NCBI RefSeq assembly: GCF_025200925.1
Contig: NZ_CP104174.1
Span: 3,038,001-3,102,000 of the forward strand
Origin: Bradyrhizobium sp. CB1015
GTDB lineage: Bacteria > Pseudomonadota > Alphaproteobacteria > Rhizobiales > Xanthobacteraceae
DNA: 64,000 nucleotides
Reading direction: 5' to 3'
Shown here: positions 42,504 to 52,501 of the stretch, in pieces
Position numbering within the stretch: the first letter of the stretch is position 1
Layout of the letters: each line of letters begins with the position of its first letter
The notes under the pieces: generated by a model
The model's input: the letters and a program-made list of their open reading frames with translations, nothing else
What the model was told of the DNA's origin: nothing
Database searches by the model: none
Position numbers and translations under genes: made by a program

Positions 42504-43361
42504 TCAGCCGGCAACGAAGGCGAGCAGGGTGCCGTTGGCCTTGGCCGGCGGCACGCAGATCGCAGCTCCGCTCCGTACGGCAGCCGATCCCAGCGCCTTC
42601 TCGGTGGCCGCGAGATCGCCGCTGACGAGCACCAGCGCGGCGCCGCCGCGCTCGGAGAGGCCGGTCAGCGGCACGCCGGGATAGCGCTTGGCGAGCTGGT
42701 CCAGCGTCAGATAGACGAAGTCGGCGCGATCGCCGCCGGAAGGTACAGTCACGGCGCCATCGGCCTCAGCCTGCGGCTCGCGATCGATCAGGCGCGCGAG
42801 GTGCGCGGCGTCCTGCGCCGGCTCCGGCGTTGCGATCAGCGTCTGCTTGATCCGCCTAGCTGCGTTGGCGTGCCTCATCAATTCCGGAATCCACACGGTC
42901 CCGCGGGTCTTGTGCTGGCAGGCGAAAATGCGCACGCCGCCCGGCGCTTCCGCCGTCGGCCACATGAAGGTGCGGAATTTCGCTGCCGAGATCGTACCAT
43001 CAGGCAGCGTGACGGGGCGTTCAAAATCAGTCGGGCCGATCGGCTCAAGTCCCCGTGCACGGATCTCCTCGGCGCCGGCGGCGCTATCGACTGCGGTGAA
43101 AGCGATGCGCTCGATGCCCTCGCCATGGCGCTCGACGAAGGCGCGGGCCGGTGCGTTGTGCTCGGTCGCCACGAGGACGCCCAGCAGCTCCATGTAATCG
43201 GGGTCGAACATGATGGTGTAGTTGCCGGTACCCATATGCGCGCTGTGGGTGCCGCGCGGCGAGACCGTGAAGCCGAGTTGCCTGTAGTTGTCGGCGGCCT
43301 TGTCGAGGTCCTTCACCATGACGACGGCGTGGTCGATACCGATGACGTTCTTGAGGGCCAC
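42504..43361 (-). CDS. VOC family protein
   Basis: This 285-residue protein begins with a VOC module, GIDHAVVMVKDLDKAADNYRQLGF, and contains MGTGNYTIMFDPDYMELLGV with a likely metal-binding Glu, plus IERIAFTAVDSA from a second half-module. The start is GTG 43361 (VALKNVIGIDH), just where the family begins; a longer upstream frame is Arg-rich. Such proteins, sometimes annotated as glyoxalase, occur in aromatic or purine catabolism clusters. It lies beside the puuD gene and may be part of the same unit. Confidence 0.8.
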   Translation of the reverse strand: MALKNVIGIDHAVVMVKDLDKAADNYRQLGFTVSPRGTHSAHMGTGNYTIMFDPDYMELLGVLVATEHNAPARAFVERHGEGIERIAFTAVDSAAGAEEIRARGLEPIGPTDFERPVTLPDGTISAAKFRTFMWPTAEAPGGVRIFACQHKTRGTVWIPELMRHANAARRIKQTLIATPEPAQDAAHLARLIDREPQAEADGAVTVPSGGDRADFVYLTLDQLAKRYPGVPLTGLSERGGAALVLVSGDLAATEKALGSAAVRSGAAICVPPAKANGTLLAFVAG

Positions 43362-43518
43362 TGTTCTAATCCCCGATTGCAAGCTGACTTTGCGCCGCGC
43401 CGGCGGCTGCCGGCCATGTCTACGCCGGATAGGCGGCCAAGTCATTTTCAAAGTCATGTTCAATTCGGCGGGAGATGCGGAATTTCATTCCGAGCAACGC
43501 ATCCCTGTCCGCCGCGCC

Positions 43519-44709
43519 TCAGCGCACCTGCTCGATATAAGCCGCGAGGACGGCGCGCTCCTCGCCGGTCATTTCCGTGATGTTGCCCGGCGGCATCGCA
43601 TTCGACCATGCCGCGACCCGCCCGATCAGGCGGATGTTGCGATGGATGTGCTGGGGCGTGTCGAGCAAAATGCCCTTGGGCGCGGTGACGATGCCGGCCC
43701 AGACCGGCTCGGCTGCATGGCACATGCTGCAGCGGGACATCACGATCTCCTCGACATTGGCGACCGTGACCGGCGTCGACAATGCGCCCGTCTTCACCTC
43801 GCGCGGGCCGGCGGCGGAGAGGAGGAGGATCGCGATCACGCCGGCTGCGGCCACGCCCCATACCCACCACGGCGATTTGCGTCCGGCATGGCGCTCGTTG
43901 AAGAAGTGCCGGATCACCGGCCCCAGCGCCAGGATGATCGCGACAATGATCCAGTTGAAGCGCGTGGCATAGAGCAGGGGATAGTGGTTGCTGATCATCA
44001 GCACGACCACGGGAAGCGTCAGGTAGTTGTTGTGGACGGAGCGCTCCTTGCTGGCTTTCCCGAGCTTCGGGTCGGGCGCCTGTCCGGCGATCAGGCTGGC
44101 CACGATCTTCTTCTGGTTCGGGATGATCAGCGCGAAGACATTGGCCACCATGATGGTGCCGATGATCGCGCCGATCTGGTTGAAGGCGCCGCGTCCGCTC
44201 AGCACATGAGTGAAGGCGTAAGTGAGCGCGACCAGGAACAGATAGCCGCCGATGGCGAAGGGCAGCTCGCGCTGGGCGAGCCCGGTGCGGCAGGCGGCCT
44301 CGTAGAGCAGCCACGCCAGCGCGAGGCTGCAGAAGCTGAACAGTCCGGCCCGGAATGGCGTGAGGTCGAGGATGGACTTGTCGACCAGGAACAGGTCGGC
44401 CTCGAGATAATACACCACCACCATCAGCGCGAAGCCGGACAGCCAGGTGGTGTAGGCTTCCCATTTGAACCAGGTCAGCTCGTTCGGCATCTGGCTGGGC
44501 GCCACCAGGTATTTCATGATCCTGTAGAAGCCGCCGCCATGGACCTGCCAGGCCTCGCCCTGCACGCCGTCAGGCAGGCCGGCCTTCGGCTTCAGGCTGA
44601 GGTCGAGGGCGATGAAATAGAAGGAACTGCCGATCCAGGCGATCGCGGCCACCACGTGCAGCCAGCGCAGCAGCAGGCTCGCCCATTCCGATATGATGGA
44701 TCCCCACAT
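43519..44709 (-). CDS. puuD: Urate hydroxylase PuuD, membrane-bound with cytochrome c domain
   Basis: This 396-residue integral membrane protein has about eight helices. WGSIISEWASLLLRWLHVVAAIAWIGSSFYFIALDLSL at the N-terminus and ERSVHNNYLTLPVVVLMISNHYP are characteristic of the PuuD family. A C-terminal cytochrome c segment has CSMCH and MPPGNITEM, the heme-binding site. It oxidises urate to 5-hydroxyisourate and hands electrons to the respiratory chain. The start is taken at the ATG 44709 (MWGSI). The other genes of the purine pathway are not in the window. Confidence 0.9.
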   Translation of the reverse strand: MWGSIISEWASLLLRWLHVVAAIAWIGSSFYFIALDLSLKPKAGLPDGVQGEAWQVHGGGFYRIMKYLVAPSQMPNELTWFKWEAYTTWLSGFALMVVVYYLEADLFLVDKSILDLTPFRAGLFSFCSLALAWLLYEAACRTGLAQRELPFAIGGYLFLVALTYAFTHVLSGRGAFNQIGAIIGTIMVANVFALIIPNQKKIVASLIAGQAPDPKLGKASKERSVHNNYLTLPVVVLMISNHYPLLYATRFNWIIVAIILALGPVIRHFFNERHAGRKSPWWVWGVAAAGVIAILLLSAAGPREVKTGALSTPVTVANVEEIVMSRCSMCHAAEPVWAGIVTAPKGILLDTPQHIHRNIRLIGRVAAWSNAMPPGNITEMTGEERAVLAAYIEQVR

Positions 44710-44942
44710 GATCTCCCCATCGGCGCGACCTGGATGCCGCAGCCTCAATCACCGTAACCGGCGATCGCCGCCCTCACAATGTGTCGCACCGTTCAACCGC
44801 ATTTTCCAGTATGATGGGCTGCGGCTGATGCACATCGTGCGGGCATGAACTGACGTGGGATTCGGCAGCGCCAAACTCGATGCAGATCTTTTGCGGGTGA
44901 TCGGCGTTGACGCACGACACGCGCATGGCGGAGGACGACGAA

Positions 44943-46283
44943 TTGAGCAACAGAACAACGTTCGTGGCGATGCTCGCAGCGTTGCTGGTGGCGGCTGCGG
45001 CCGGCGCACACGCCGAACCGGTGTTGCAGGGCAAGGACGCCTATGGTGATTGGCGCGCCGACAAGCCCGGCAAGGTCAGGCTGATCCGCCCGCAGGATCT
45101 GGTCAGGCCCGGCGCCACGCGATCGGTTGCGAGCTCGTCGCGCGTGGTGCCGCGTCCGCCGGAGGCCGAGCTGCAGGTGCCGGCGGGCTTCAAGATCGAG
45201 CTGTTCGCCGAAGGCCTGCGCGCGCCGCGCATCATCCGCGTGGCGCCGAATGGCGATGTGTTCGTCGCGGAAACGCGGGCGGGCACCGTCCGCGTGTTGC
45301 GCGCGGGCGAAGGCGGCAAGGTCGCGACCAACGAGGTGTTCGCCAGCGGCCTGCGGCAGCCATTCGGCATCGCCTTCTTTCCAAATGGCGACAATCCGCA
45401 ATGGGTCTACATCGCCAACACCGACAGCGTCGTCCGCTTTCCCTACCAGGCCGGCGATCTCAAGGCGCGCGGCAAGGCGGAGACGATTGTCGCGAGCCTG
45501 CCGCATGACGGCGGGCATTCCACCCGCGACATCGTGTTCACGCCGGACAACAAGCGGATGCTCGTCTCCGTCGGCTCCCTCAGCAATGTAGCCGAGGGCA
45601 TGGGCACACCGCCGGGCGGGTTGGAGGCCTGGTCGAAGACGCAGCCGCTCGGCGCCACATGGGCCAGCGAGACCGAGCGCGCCGCGGTGCTGGCCTTCAA
45701 TCCCGACGGCAAGGAGCGAAAGATCTATGCCACCGGTATCCGCAACTGCGTCGGCCTCGCGATCCAGCCGCAGACCGGGCTGCCCTGGTGCTCGACCAAC
45801 GAGCGCGACGGCCTCGGCGACGATCTCGTGCCCGATTACGTCACCACCGTGAAGGAGGGCGCGTTCTACGGCTGGCCGTGGTTCTATATCGGCAACAATG
45901 AAGACCCGCGCCATGCCGGGGCGCGTCCGGACCTCAAGGAGAAGGTTACCGTGCCCGACGTGCTGATCCAGCCGCACTCGGCCTCGCTCGGCATGACGTT
46001 CTACCAGGGCACGCAGTTTCCGCCCGAATACCAGGGCGACGCCTTCGCCGCCGAGCACGGCTCCTGGAACAGGTCGAAGCGCACCGGCTACAAGGTGATC
46101 CGCATCCGCATGAAGGACGGCAAGTCGACCGGCGAGTACGAGGATTTCGTCACGGGGTTCGTCGTGAACGACACGGAGGTGTGGGGGAGGCCGGTGGGCG
46201 TCGCCGTGGCGAAGGATGGGTCGCTGCTGGTTTCGGAAGATGGCAACGGCACGATCTGGCGGGTGACAAGCATGCGGCAGTGA
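44943..46283 (+). CDS. PQQ-dependent sugar (sorbosone) dehydrogenase family protein
   Basis: This 446-residue secreted protein has a signal peptide (FVAMLAALLVAAAAGAHA) and a six-bladed beta-propeller: FKIELFAEGLRAPRIIRVAPNGDVFVAETRAG, HDGGHSTRDIVFTPDNKRML, IYATGIRNCVGLAI and the last blade RPVGVAVAKDGSLLVSEDGNGTIWRV. These are family hallmarks. TTG 44943 is taken as start because GGAGG sits 8 bases upstream; an ATG at 44925 has no ribosome site. It probably oxidises an aldose or L-sorbosone in the periplasm. It could also be a PQQ-independent structural relative. Confidence 0.88.
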   Translation: MSNRTTFVAMLAALLVAAAAGAHAEPVLQGKDAYGDWRADKPGKVRLIRPQDLVRPGATRSVASSSRVVPRPPEAELQVPAGFKIELFAEGLRAPRIIRVAPNGDVFVAETRAGTVRVLRAGEGGKVATNEVFASGLRQPFGIAFFPNGDNPQWVYIANTDSVVRFPYQAGDLKARGKAETIVASLPHDGGHSTRDIVFTPDNKRMLVSVGSLSNVAEGMGTPPGGLEAWSKTQPLGATWASETERAAVLAFNPDGKERKIYATGIRNCVGLAIQPQTGLPWCSTNERDGLGDDLVPDYVTTVKEGAFYGWPWFYIGNNEDPRHAGARPDLKEKVTVPDVLIQPHSASLGMTFYQGTQFPPEYQGDAFAAEHGSWNRSKRTGYKVIRIRMKDGKSTGEYEDFVTGFVVNDTEVWGRPVGVAVAKDGSLLVSEDGNGTIWRVTSMRQ

Positions 46284-46290
46284 CAGTGCA

Positions 46291-46431
46291 CCCTCTCCCC
46301 TTGTGGGAGAGGGTGGCTCGCCGCGTAGCGGCGAGCCGGGTGAGGGGTCTCCATCCTCACGAACGGTTGTGCGATTGGAGAAAACCCCTCATCCGGCGCT
46401 TCGCGCCACCTTCTCCCACAAGGGGAGAAGG
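46291..46431. repeat. Dispersed palindromic repeat, CCCTCTCCCC / GGGGAGAAGG family
   Basis: It begins with the hairpin CCCTCTCCCC-TTGT-GGGAGAGGG and ends with TTCTCCCACAAGGGGAGAA, which is complementary to its start. An inner GGCTCGCCGCGTAGCGGCGAGCC hairpin is present. It fills the space between convergent genes and may end transcription from both. Confidence 0.8.
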
Positions 46432-46440
46432 AAGCAGCCC

Positions 46441-47241
46441 TCATCCCCGTCTCACGCTCGCGCCACCATCCACCGGCAGTGTCACGCCGGTGATGAAATT
46501 CGCCTCATCGCTCGCCAGGAACAGCGCGGCGTTGGCGACGTCCCAGCCCGTGCCCATCTTCCTGCGCAGCGGCACCTTGCTGTCGCGTTCGGCTTCGACC
46601 TCGGCGCGGGTCTTGTGCCATTCGCGGGCGCGGGTGTCGACGGCCATCGGCGTGTTCATCAGGCCGGGCAGGATGACGTTGGCGCGGATGCCATATTCGG
46701 CGTTCTGGTAGGCGAGCTGTTCGGTGAAGGCGATCATCGCCGACTTCGTCGCCTTGTAGGCGACGTAAGGATAGGTCGTGATGGCCGCCATCGACGAGAT
46801 GTTGATGATGGCGCCGCTTCTCTGCGCGCGCATGATCGGGATCACTTCCTTCGCGGCGAGAATGCAGCTCTTCAGATTGACGGCAACGACGCGATCGAAC
46901 GCCTCCTCGGTCAATTGCAGCAGCTCGGCGTCGCCACCGGCGAGGCTGACGCCGACATTGTTGTGCAGCACGTCGATCCGCCCCCAGCGCGATTGCGCAT
47001 CCGCAACCATCGCCTTGATGTCCGCAGCTTTGGTCACGTCGGCCTTGAAGGGTGCCGCCGTGCCGCCTTTCGCGGCGATCATCATGACCGTTTCCTGCGC
47101 CGATTCCAGATTGTGGTCGACGCACAAGACCTTGGCGCCCCCGCGTGCGAAGGTGAGCGCAGTCGCGCGGCCGTTGCCCATGCCTTCGCCGGGGCTTTGC
47201 CCGGCCCCGACGACGATCGCGACCTTGTCCTTCAAGCGCAT
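46441..47241 (-). CDS. SDR family oxidoreductase
   Basis: This 266-residue short-chain dehydrogenase reads MRLKDKVAIVVGAGQSPGEGMGNGRATAL, with the glycine-rich cofactor loop. NNVG and the Ser of INISSMA precede Y-x3-K in AYKATKSAM. The C-terminal DGGASVRRG tail is typical. NAD(P)H-dependent oxidation or reduction of an alcohol/ketone is expected. The pattern GQSPGEGMGNGRA resembles SDRs of steroid/lipid degradation gene sets, but the substrate is not certain. It is a single gene. Confidence 0.92.
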   Translation of the reverse strand: MRLKDKVAIVVGAGQSPGEGMGNGRATALTFARGGAKVLCVDHNLESAQETVMMIAAKGGTAAPFKADVTKAADIKAMVADAQSRWGRIDVLHNNVGVSLAGGDAELLQLTEEAFDRVVAVNLKSCILAAKEVIPIMRAQRSGAIINISSMAAITTYPYVAYKATKSAMIAFTEQLAYQNAEYGIRANVILPGLMNTPMAVDTRAREWHKTRAEVEAERDSKVPLRRKMGTGWDVANAALFLASDEANFITGVTLPVDGGASVRRG

Positions 47242-47485
47242 CTCGGCTCACTCCCGCCCTCGTCATTATTTCGTGCAGACTAGCAATCGCGCTCCTGGGA
47301 GAGAAGAGCGCGCCTTCCGCATTCATGTCATTGACATCACACGGAATTGCATGCGGCGGCAACGGCCCGTTGCGCATGGCTGCCCGTTGCAGTCCAGGAA
47401 CCGATCCGACGTCGCTGCGTTTGTCGCGGAGCCTTTCCCACGCTAGGCTCAGTCCCGGGGCTTCCCAACCGCCAGTGGCTTGCCG

Positions 47486-48319
47486 ATGAATCTGCTCGAC
47501 CCACAAGGGCCCGTGGCTGCGGCCAACAGCACCATCCTGGTCGATTCCGTCTTCATCATGCTCGTGATCGTGGTGCCCACCATTTTCGCGATTCTGGCTT
47601 TTGCGTTCTGGTTTCGCGCCTCGAATCCGAGGGCGCGCTACCAGCCGGACTTCGTCTATTCCGGCCGCGTCGAGATGGTGGTGTGGTCGATTCCGGCGCT
47701 CACCGTGATCCTGCTCGGCGGCGTCGCGTGGATCGGCTCGCACCAGCTCGATCCCGCAGCGCCCGTGCCCGGCACCGGCAGCCCGGTGCGGATCCAGGCC
47801 GTCTCGCTCGACTGGAAGTGGCTCTTCATCTATCCGGACCAGCGCATCGCCACCGTCAACACGCTGACGGTGCCGACTGGCGCCGAGCTGAATTTCCAGC
47901 TGACATCGTCGAGCGTGATGAACACGTTCTTCATCCCGCAGCTCGGTAGCATGATCTACACCATGAACGGCATGGTGACGAAGCTGAACCTGCGCGCCGA
48001 CAACGAGGGCAAGCTTCAGGGCCTGTCCGCGCATTTCTCCGGCGACGGTTTCCCGGACATGATGTTCGACGTCAACGTGATCTCGCCGCTCGCCTTTCCG
48101 GACTGGGTGGCGAATACGGCGAAGACGGATGCGGTGCTGAACGAGGACAGCTACAAGGAGCTGATGCAGCAGGGTGTCGAGCGGGGCCGGCCGACCTACC
48201 GTCTCGAAGATCCGCGCCTGTTCGACCTGATCGCGACACAGCACATCCCGCCCGGGCCCGGGCCGGAGCTCGCGTCCGAAGCAGGCCGGTCGCACAGTGG
48301 AGGCCACGATGCTCGGTAA
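47486..48319 (+). CDS. cyoA: Cytochrome bo3-type quinol oxidase subunit II
   Basis: This 277-residue protein has two N-terminal membrane helices and a cupredoxin domain ([45 protein letters not shown]). The CuA ligand motif (CxExC...H) of cytochrome c oxidases is absent: the site reads [14 protein letters not shown]. So it is the quinol-oxidising type. No lipobox Cys is visible before [12 protein letters not shown] 47486 is preferred over a TTG two codons earlier. It is the first gene of cyoABCD and its stop overlaps the cyoB start. Confidence 0.93.
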   Translation: MNLLDPQGPVAAANSTILVDSVFIMLVIVVPTIFAILAFAFWFRASNPRARYQPDFVYSGRVEMVVWSIPALTVILLGGVAWIGSHQLDPAAPVPGTGSPVRIQAVSLDWKWLFIYPDQRIATVNTLTVPTGAELNFQLTSSSVMNTFFIPQLGSMIYTMNGMVTKLNLRADNEGKLQGLSAHFSGDGFPDMMFDVNVISPLAFPDWVANTAKTDAVLNEDSYKELMQQGVERGRPTYRLEDPRLFDLIATQHIPPGPGPELASEAGRSHSGGHDAR

Positions 48320-50309
48320 GCTCGATTGGTCGGCGATCCCGTTCGACCAGCCGATTCCGCTCGTCGCCGGCGCGGTGGTGCTGGTCGCAATCCTCGGCAT
48401 GCTGGCCTGGGTCGTCGTGAAGGGACATCTGCCCTATCTTTGGCGCGAATGGATCACCAGCGTCGATCACAAGCGCATCGGCGTCATGTACATCCTGCTC
48501 GCCTCCGTGATGCTGCTGCGCGGCGGCAGCGACGCCATCATGATGCGGATCCAGCAGGCGGTGGCCTATCAGTCGCAGGGCTATCTGCCGCCGGAGCATT
48601 ACAACCAGATCTTCTCCGCGCACGGCACCATCATGATCTTCTTCGTGGCGATGCCGTTCGTGATCGGGCTGATGAACCTCGTCGTGCCGCTCCAGCTCGG
48701 CGTGCGCGACGTGGCCTTCCCGACGCTCAATTCGGTCGGCTTCTGGCTGACCGCGACCGGCGCGCTATTGGTCAACGTTTCCCTCGTGGTCGGCGAATTC
48801 GCGCGCACCGGTTGGCTCGCCTTTCCGCCGCTGTCGGAATTGTCCTATTCGCCCGGCGTCGGCGTCGACTATTACGCCTGGTCGCTGCAGATCTCCGGAG
48901 TCGGCACGCTGGTCGCCGGGATCAATCTCGTCACGACGGTGCTGAAGCTGCGCACCAAGGGCATGAACTATCTGCGCATGCCGATGTTCTGCTGGACCAC
49001 GCTGGCCTCGAACCTGCTGATCGTCGCCGCGTTTCCGATCCTCACGGCCACACTCGCGATGCTGCTGCTCGACCGCTATCTCGGCTTCCACTTCTTCACC
49101 AACGAGGCCGGCGGCAACGTCATGATGTTCATGAACCTGATCTGGGCCTGGGGCCATCCCGAGGTCTACATTTTGGTGCTGCCGGCCTTTGGCATCTTCT
49201 CCGAGGTGGTCTCGACCTTCTCCGGCAAGGCGCTGTTCGGCTACCGCTCCATGGTGCTTGCGACCATGGCGATCTGCGTCATCTCCTTCATGGTCTGGCT
49301 GCACCATTTCTTCACGATGGGGGCGGGGCCGAACGTCAACGCCATCTTCGGCATCGCCAGCATGATCATCGCGATCCCCACGGGCGTGAAGATCTACAAT
49401 TGGTTGTTCACGATGTATGGCGGCCGCATCCGCTTTGCGACGCCGATGTTGTGGTCGGTCGGCTTCATGGTCACCTTCATCATCGGCGGATTGACGGGCG
49501 TCCTCGTCGCGGTGCCGCCAGCGGACTTCATGCTCCACAACAGCATGTTCCTGGTCGCGCACTTCCACAACGTCATCATCGGCGGCGTGCTGTTCGGCGC
49601 GTTCGCCGGCTTCGAATACTGGTTTCCGAAGGCGTTCGGCTTCCGCCTCGACGAACGCTGGGGCAAGGCGGCGTTCTGGTTCACCTTCACGGGCTTCTAC
49701 GTCACCTTCATGCCGCTCTACATTGTCGGCATGCTCGGCATGACCCGGCGCATGCAGCACTATGACGTCGCGGCCTGGCGGCCCTGGATGATCATCGCTG
49801 CATTCGGCATGGCCGTGCTGACCATCGGCGTGATCTGCCAGATCGTGCAGCTCGTGGTCAGCATCCGCAATCGCGAGGCGTTGCGCGACCGCACCGGCGA
49901 CCCCTGGGACGGGCGCTCGCTGGAATGGGCAACCTCGTCGCCGCCGCCGGTGTTCAATTTCGCCTTCAACCCCGATGTGCGAGGGGAGGACGCCTATTGG
50001 GAGATGAAGGCGCACGCCCGGCAGCAATCGTTCGAGCATGAAGCGCCCGAATATCAGGACATCGAGATGCCGCGCAATTCTCCCACCGGCTTCGTCTGCG
50101 CCTTCTTCGCCACCATCATGGGCTTCGCGCTGATATGGCACATCTGGTGGATGGTGATCCTGGGCGGTCTTGGCGCCTTCGCGACCTTCGTCGTGTTTGC
50201 CTGGCGCGACCATGACGAATACGTCATCCCGGCCGAGGAGGTCGCAGCAATCGACCGCGTCAATATCGAGGAACGGCGCAGCCTCGTCAGCATGGCGGGA
50301 GCGGTCTGA
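48309..50309 (+). CDS. cyoB: Cytochrome bo3-type quinol oxidase subunit I
   Basis: This 666-residue subunit with about 15 helices is the catalytic core. Ligands are visible: H105 and H420 for the low-spin heme, H418 for the oxygen-reducing heme, and H283, H332 and H333 for CuB, with Y287 completing the H-Y cross-link motif GHPEVY. The ATG at 48309 overlaps the cyoA stop; a GTG/ATG upstream is also in frame. It reduces oxygen to water and pumps protons. It is followed by an overlapping cyoC. Confidence 0.97.
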   Translation: MLGKLDWSAIPFDQPIPLVAGAVVLVAILGMLAWVVVKGHLPYLWREWITSVDHKRIGVMYILLASVMLLRGGSDAIMMRIQQAVAYQSQGYLPPEHYNQIFSAHGTIMIFFVAMPFVIGLMNLVVPLQLGVRDVAFPTLNSVGFWLTATGALLVNVSLVVGEFARTGWLAFPPLSELSYSPGVGVDYYAWSLQISGVGTLVAGINLVTTVLKLRTKGMNYLRMPMFCWTTLASNLLIVAAFPILTATLAMLLLDRYLGFHFFTNEAGGNVMMFMNLIWAWGHPEVYILVLPAFGIFSEVVSTFSGKALFGYRSMVLATMAICVISFMVWLHHFFTMGAGPNVNAIFGIASMIIAIPTGVKIYNWLFTMYGGRIRFATPMLWSVGFMVTFIIGGLTGVLVAVPPADFMLHNSMFLVAHFHNVIIGGVLFGAFAGFEYWFPKAFGFRLDERWGKAAFWFTFTGFYVTFMPLYIVGMLGMTRRMQHYDVAAWRPWMIIAAFGMAVLTIGVICQIVQLVVSIRNREALRDRTGDPWDGRSLEWATSSPPPVFNFAFNPDVRGEDAYWEMKAHARQQSFEHEAPEYQDIEMPRNSPTGFVCAFFATIMGFALIWHIWWMVILGGLGAFATFVVFAWRDHDEYVIPAEEVAAIDRVNIEERRSLVSMAGAV

Positions 50310-50950
50310 TGGCGATGACCGCGACCGCAGGCCACGCGCATGCCGATCCCCATCACATCGGCGTCGTCATCGAGCATCCCGGCCCCGCGCCGAAGCGGAT
50401 CGTGACCGCCTATGGCTTCTGGATCTTTCTGCTCTCCGATATCGTGATGTTTTCCTGCTTCTTCGCAGCCTATGCGGTGCTATCCGGCCAGACCGCCGGC
50501 GGCCCCAAGGGCGCGGAGATCTTCGAGCAGAGGAACGTCGCGATCGAGACGGTCTGCCTGCTGCTCTCGAGCTTCACCTGCGGCATGGCCAGCATCGCCG
50601 CCGACGTGCGCAACCGGTTCTGGTTCTATCTCGGCATGAGCGTGACCTGCGTGCTCGGTCTCATCTTCCTGGTGATCGAGTTCCGCGAATTCGCCGACCT
50701 TGTCGCCCGGGGCTACGGCCCGTCGCGCAGTGCGTTCCTGACCGCGTTCTTCTCGCTGGTCGGATGCCACGGCCTGCACGTCTCCGCCGGCGTGCTGTGG
50801 CTCCTCACCATGATGGCCCAGGTGTTCGCAAAAGGTTTTCGCGCCGACGTGCTGCGGCGGATGATGTGCTTTGCGCTGTTCTGGCACGCACTCGACATTA
50901 TCTGGGTCGGGGTGTTCTCCGTCGTCTACCTGCTTGGGGGTGCCCCATGA
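50309..50950 (+). CDS. cyoC: Cytochrome bo3-type quinol oxidase subunit III
   Basis: The 213-residue protein has five membrane helices: FWIFLLSDIVMFSCFFAAY, a TVCLLLSSFTCGMASI segment and FSLVGCHGLHVSAGVLWLLTMM, in which GCHGLHV is the subunit III hallmark. The start shares its A with the cyoB stop (TGATG), a sign of coupling. It stabilises the core subunit. Confidence 0.95.
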   Translation: MAMTATAGHAHADPHHIGVVIEHPGPAPKRIVTAYGFWIFLLSDIVMFSCFFAAYAVLSGQTAGGPKGAEIFEQRNVAIETVCLLLSSFTCGMASIAADVRNRFWFYLGMSVTCVLGLIFLVIEFREFADLVARGYGPSRSAFLTAFFSLVGCHGLHVSAGVLWLLTMMAQVFAKGFRADVLRRMMCFALFWHALDIIWVGVFSVVYLLGGAP

Positions 50951-51333
50951 GCGATCAGACGCATATTCCGGCCGGGCACGACCTCGCACCGGGCGAGGAA
51001 GAGCAGCATAGCGTCGGTGAGCGGATCCTGGGTTATGTCGTCGGTCTTGTTCTGGCGCTGTTGCTCACGGCGACGTCGTTCTTCATCGCCGGCACCGATC
51101 TGGTCTGGCAGCCTTCGATTCCCGTCGCGCTGATCGTGCTTGCGATCGCACAGATGGGCGTGCACCTCGTATTCTTCCTGCACATCACCACCGGCCCCGA
51201 CAACACCAACAACGTGCTGGCGCTCGCCTTCGGGCTGCTGGTGGTGTTCCTGGTGGTGGGCGGGACGGTCTGGATCATGGCGCATCTCAACGCCAACATG
51301 CCGCCGATGGACCAGATCATGATGCGGCAGTAG
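50947..51333 (+). CDS. cyoD: Cytochrome bo3-type quinol oxidase subunit IV
   Basis: This 128-residue protein has three membrane helices, with ERILGYVVGLVLALLLTATSFFIAG and MGVHLVFFLHITTGPDN, both typical of CyoD. Its ATG overlaps the cyoC stop (ATGA). It is the last gene of the operon: no heme O synthase (cyoE) gene follows, so that must be elsewhere. Confidence 0.95.
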   Translation: MSDQTHIPAGHDLAPGEEEQHSVGERILGYVVGLVLALLLTATSFFIAGTDLVWQPSIPVALIVLAIAQMGVHLVFFLHITTGPDNTNNVLALAFGLLVVFLVVGGTVWIMAHLNANMPPMDQIMMRQ

Positions 51334-51384
51334 CGCGCACCGCAGAGAGTAAGTCGTAAGCTTGATGCTTTGATCTCGCCGCAT

Positions 51385-51480
51385 CGTCATGGCCGGGCTT
51401 GACCCGGCCATCCACGCCCTGCTCCACGCACGAAGCACGTGGATGCCCGGGGCAAGCCAGGGCAAGCCCCGGGCATGACG
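51385..51480. repeat. Dispersed repeat CGTCATGGCCGGGCTTGACCCGGCC type
   Basis: The outer arms CGTCATG ... CATGACG are complementary, and inner hairpins GGCCGGG/CCCGGCC, CCACG/CGTGG and GGGGC.../...GCCCC are present. It lies after cyoD and could act as a terminator. A related element is at 56089-56150. Confidence 0.75.
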
Positions 51481-51501
51481 GGCTCGGTTTGAAGCGCCGC
51501 A

Positions 51502-51621
51502 CAAAAGAAAGAGCCGCTTGTTTGTGACAAGCGGCCCAAGTCTAGGGAGGAAACGCCCAAGCAAAGACAATCGGCCGAAGCCGGATTGCTGCCAAGGAAA
51601 CGCTCGCGCAAGGCTCTTGCG
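51502..51621 (-). ncRNA. Candidate ~120-nt small RNA with anti-Shine-Dalgarno motifs
   Basis: Read on the minus strand from about 51621, the sequence folds into three hairpins. A 5' stem CGCAAG-AGC-CTTGCG (51607-51621) comes first, then AATCCGGC-TTCG-GCCGATT with a UUCG tetraloop (51569-51587), then CCGCTTG-N7-CAAGCGG (51514-51534) followed by CTCTTTCTTTT, an intrinsic terminator. Two unpaired stretches, GCGTTTCCTTGGC and GCGTTTCCTCCC, contain GUUUCC, and the second is complementary to ribosome-binding sites. A -10-like TGTAAT is at 51626-51631. The layout is like AbcR-type sRNAs, but the family is not assigned. It could also be the 3' end of the nuclease mRNA. Confidence 0.6.
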
Positions 51622-51712
51622 TAGGATTACAAATGCAGCAACCGCCGATGAAGTTCAATTCCGGATCAATACGGTCTCGGACTACCACTCACGGATGTGT
51701 GACGGGGGTTCT

Positions 51713-52501
51713 TCACTTTGGCCGCCGGCAATTGTAGGCCTTGCGAAAGCCGGCCGCCTGGGCGTCGTCCTCCGAGCAGAACCAGCGATCCGGTTTCGTG
51801 GTTGCGGGATAGCTCGGGCATCCGCGCAGATGATAGATGCCGATATTGCCGGTGACGCGGGCGCGCACGGCGAGCTTACCCTTGATGCTGCAGCTGGGCG
51901 GCATGGTCAGCTCCTCCGGAAACAGCACGGCGCGGATCTCCTTGTCGCGGTCGGGCCGGCAGGCGGCCCCCAGCAGTGCACCGTCCTTCTTGCCGCTGCG
52001 GAAATCTTGCGGCGCAACAAAGCAGCCCTTCCAGATCCCGGCTGCCGCCGTCTTGGCCTCGTTGGCCGCCGGCTTGACGTTGGCCTTGATCGGCTCGCGG
52101 GCGAGGGCAAAGCCGAGCTTGATCAGCTGCTCGTTCAGGCTGGTCTTGTCGCCCTCGGCCGTGCAGATGGCGCGGTGGCGCTTGCCGAAGCTCTTCTCGG
52201 GGCCGACATCGTCACAGCGCACCGTCCGCTTGTTGATCAGCTTCGCCAGCTGGTCGCGGGCCTCGATACCACAGGTCCAGGTATCAGCGTGATCGTCGAT
52301 GCAGACCTGATCCAGCTCCGGCGCGTCGACGCCGTCGAGCCGGTAGGTGACGTCGCCGAGCTGGACCGAGTTGCCGTCACGAGCCGTCGCGGCGCCGGTC
52401 AGCGCGGAAACCGGTCCGGACGAGGCCAGAAATCCGGCCAAGGCGAGAAACGAAACGAGCGCAAAAGCGCGGGTGGCTGCAAAGAATTTCTGGAAGGACA
52501 T
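51713..52501 (-). CDS. Secreted SNase-like nuclease with C-terminal Cys-rich segment
   Basis: This is a 262-residue precursor. A signal peptide ([21 protein letters not shown]) is followed by a staphylococcal-nuclease-like domain ([48 protein letters not shown]). The arginine/glutamate catalytic pattern is incomplete, so activity is unsure. The C-terminal ~70 residues hold [35 protein letters not shown], a small Cys-containing domain of the type found behind such nucleases. ATG 52501 is chosen over an upstream one as it begins the signal peptide. Confidence 0.8.
   Translation of the reverse strand: MSFQKFFAATRAFALVSFLALAGFLASSGPVSALTGAATARDGNSVQLGDVTYRLDGVDAPELDQVCIDDHADTWTCGIEARDQLAKLINKRTVRCDDVGPEKSFGKRHRAICTAEGDKTSLNEQLIKLGFALAREPIKANVKPAANEAKTAAAGIWKGCFVAPQDFRSGKKDGALLGAACRPDRDKEIRAVLFPEELTMPPSCSIKGKLAVRARVTGNIGIYHLRGCPSYPATTKPDRWFCSEDDAQAAGFRKAYNCRRPK

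Noticed and set aside
46505..48400. 631-residue minus-strand frame spanning the SDR and cyoA
   Set aside because: It lies antisense to cyoA and in another frame of the SDR; Arg/His-rich shadow without motifs.
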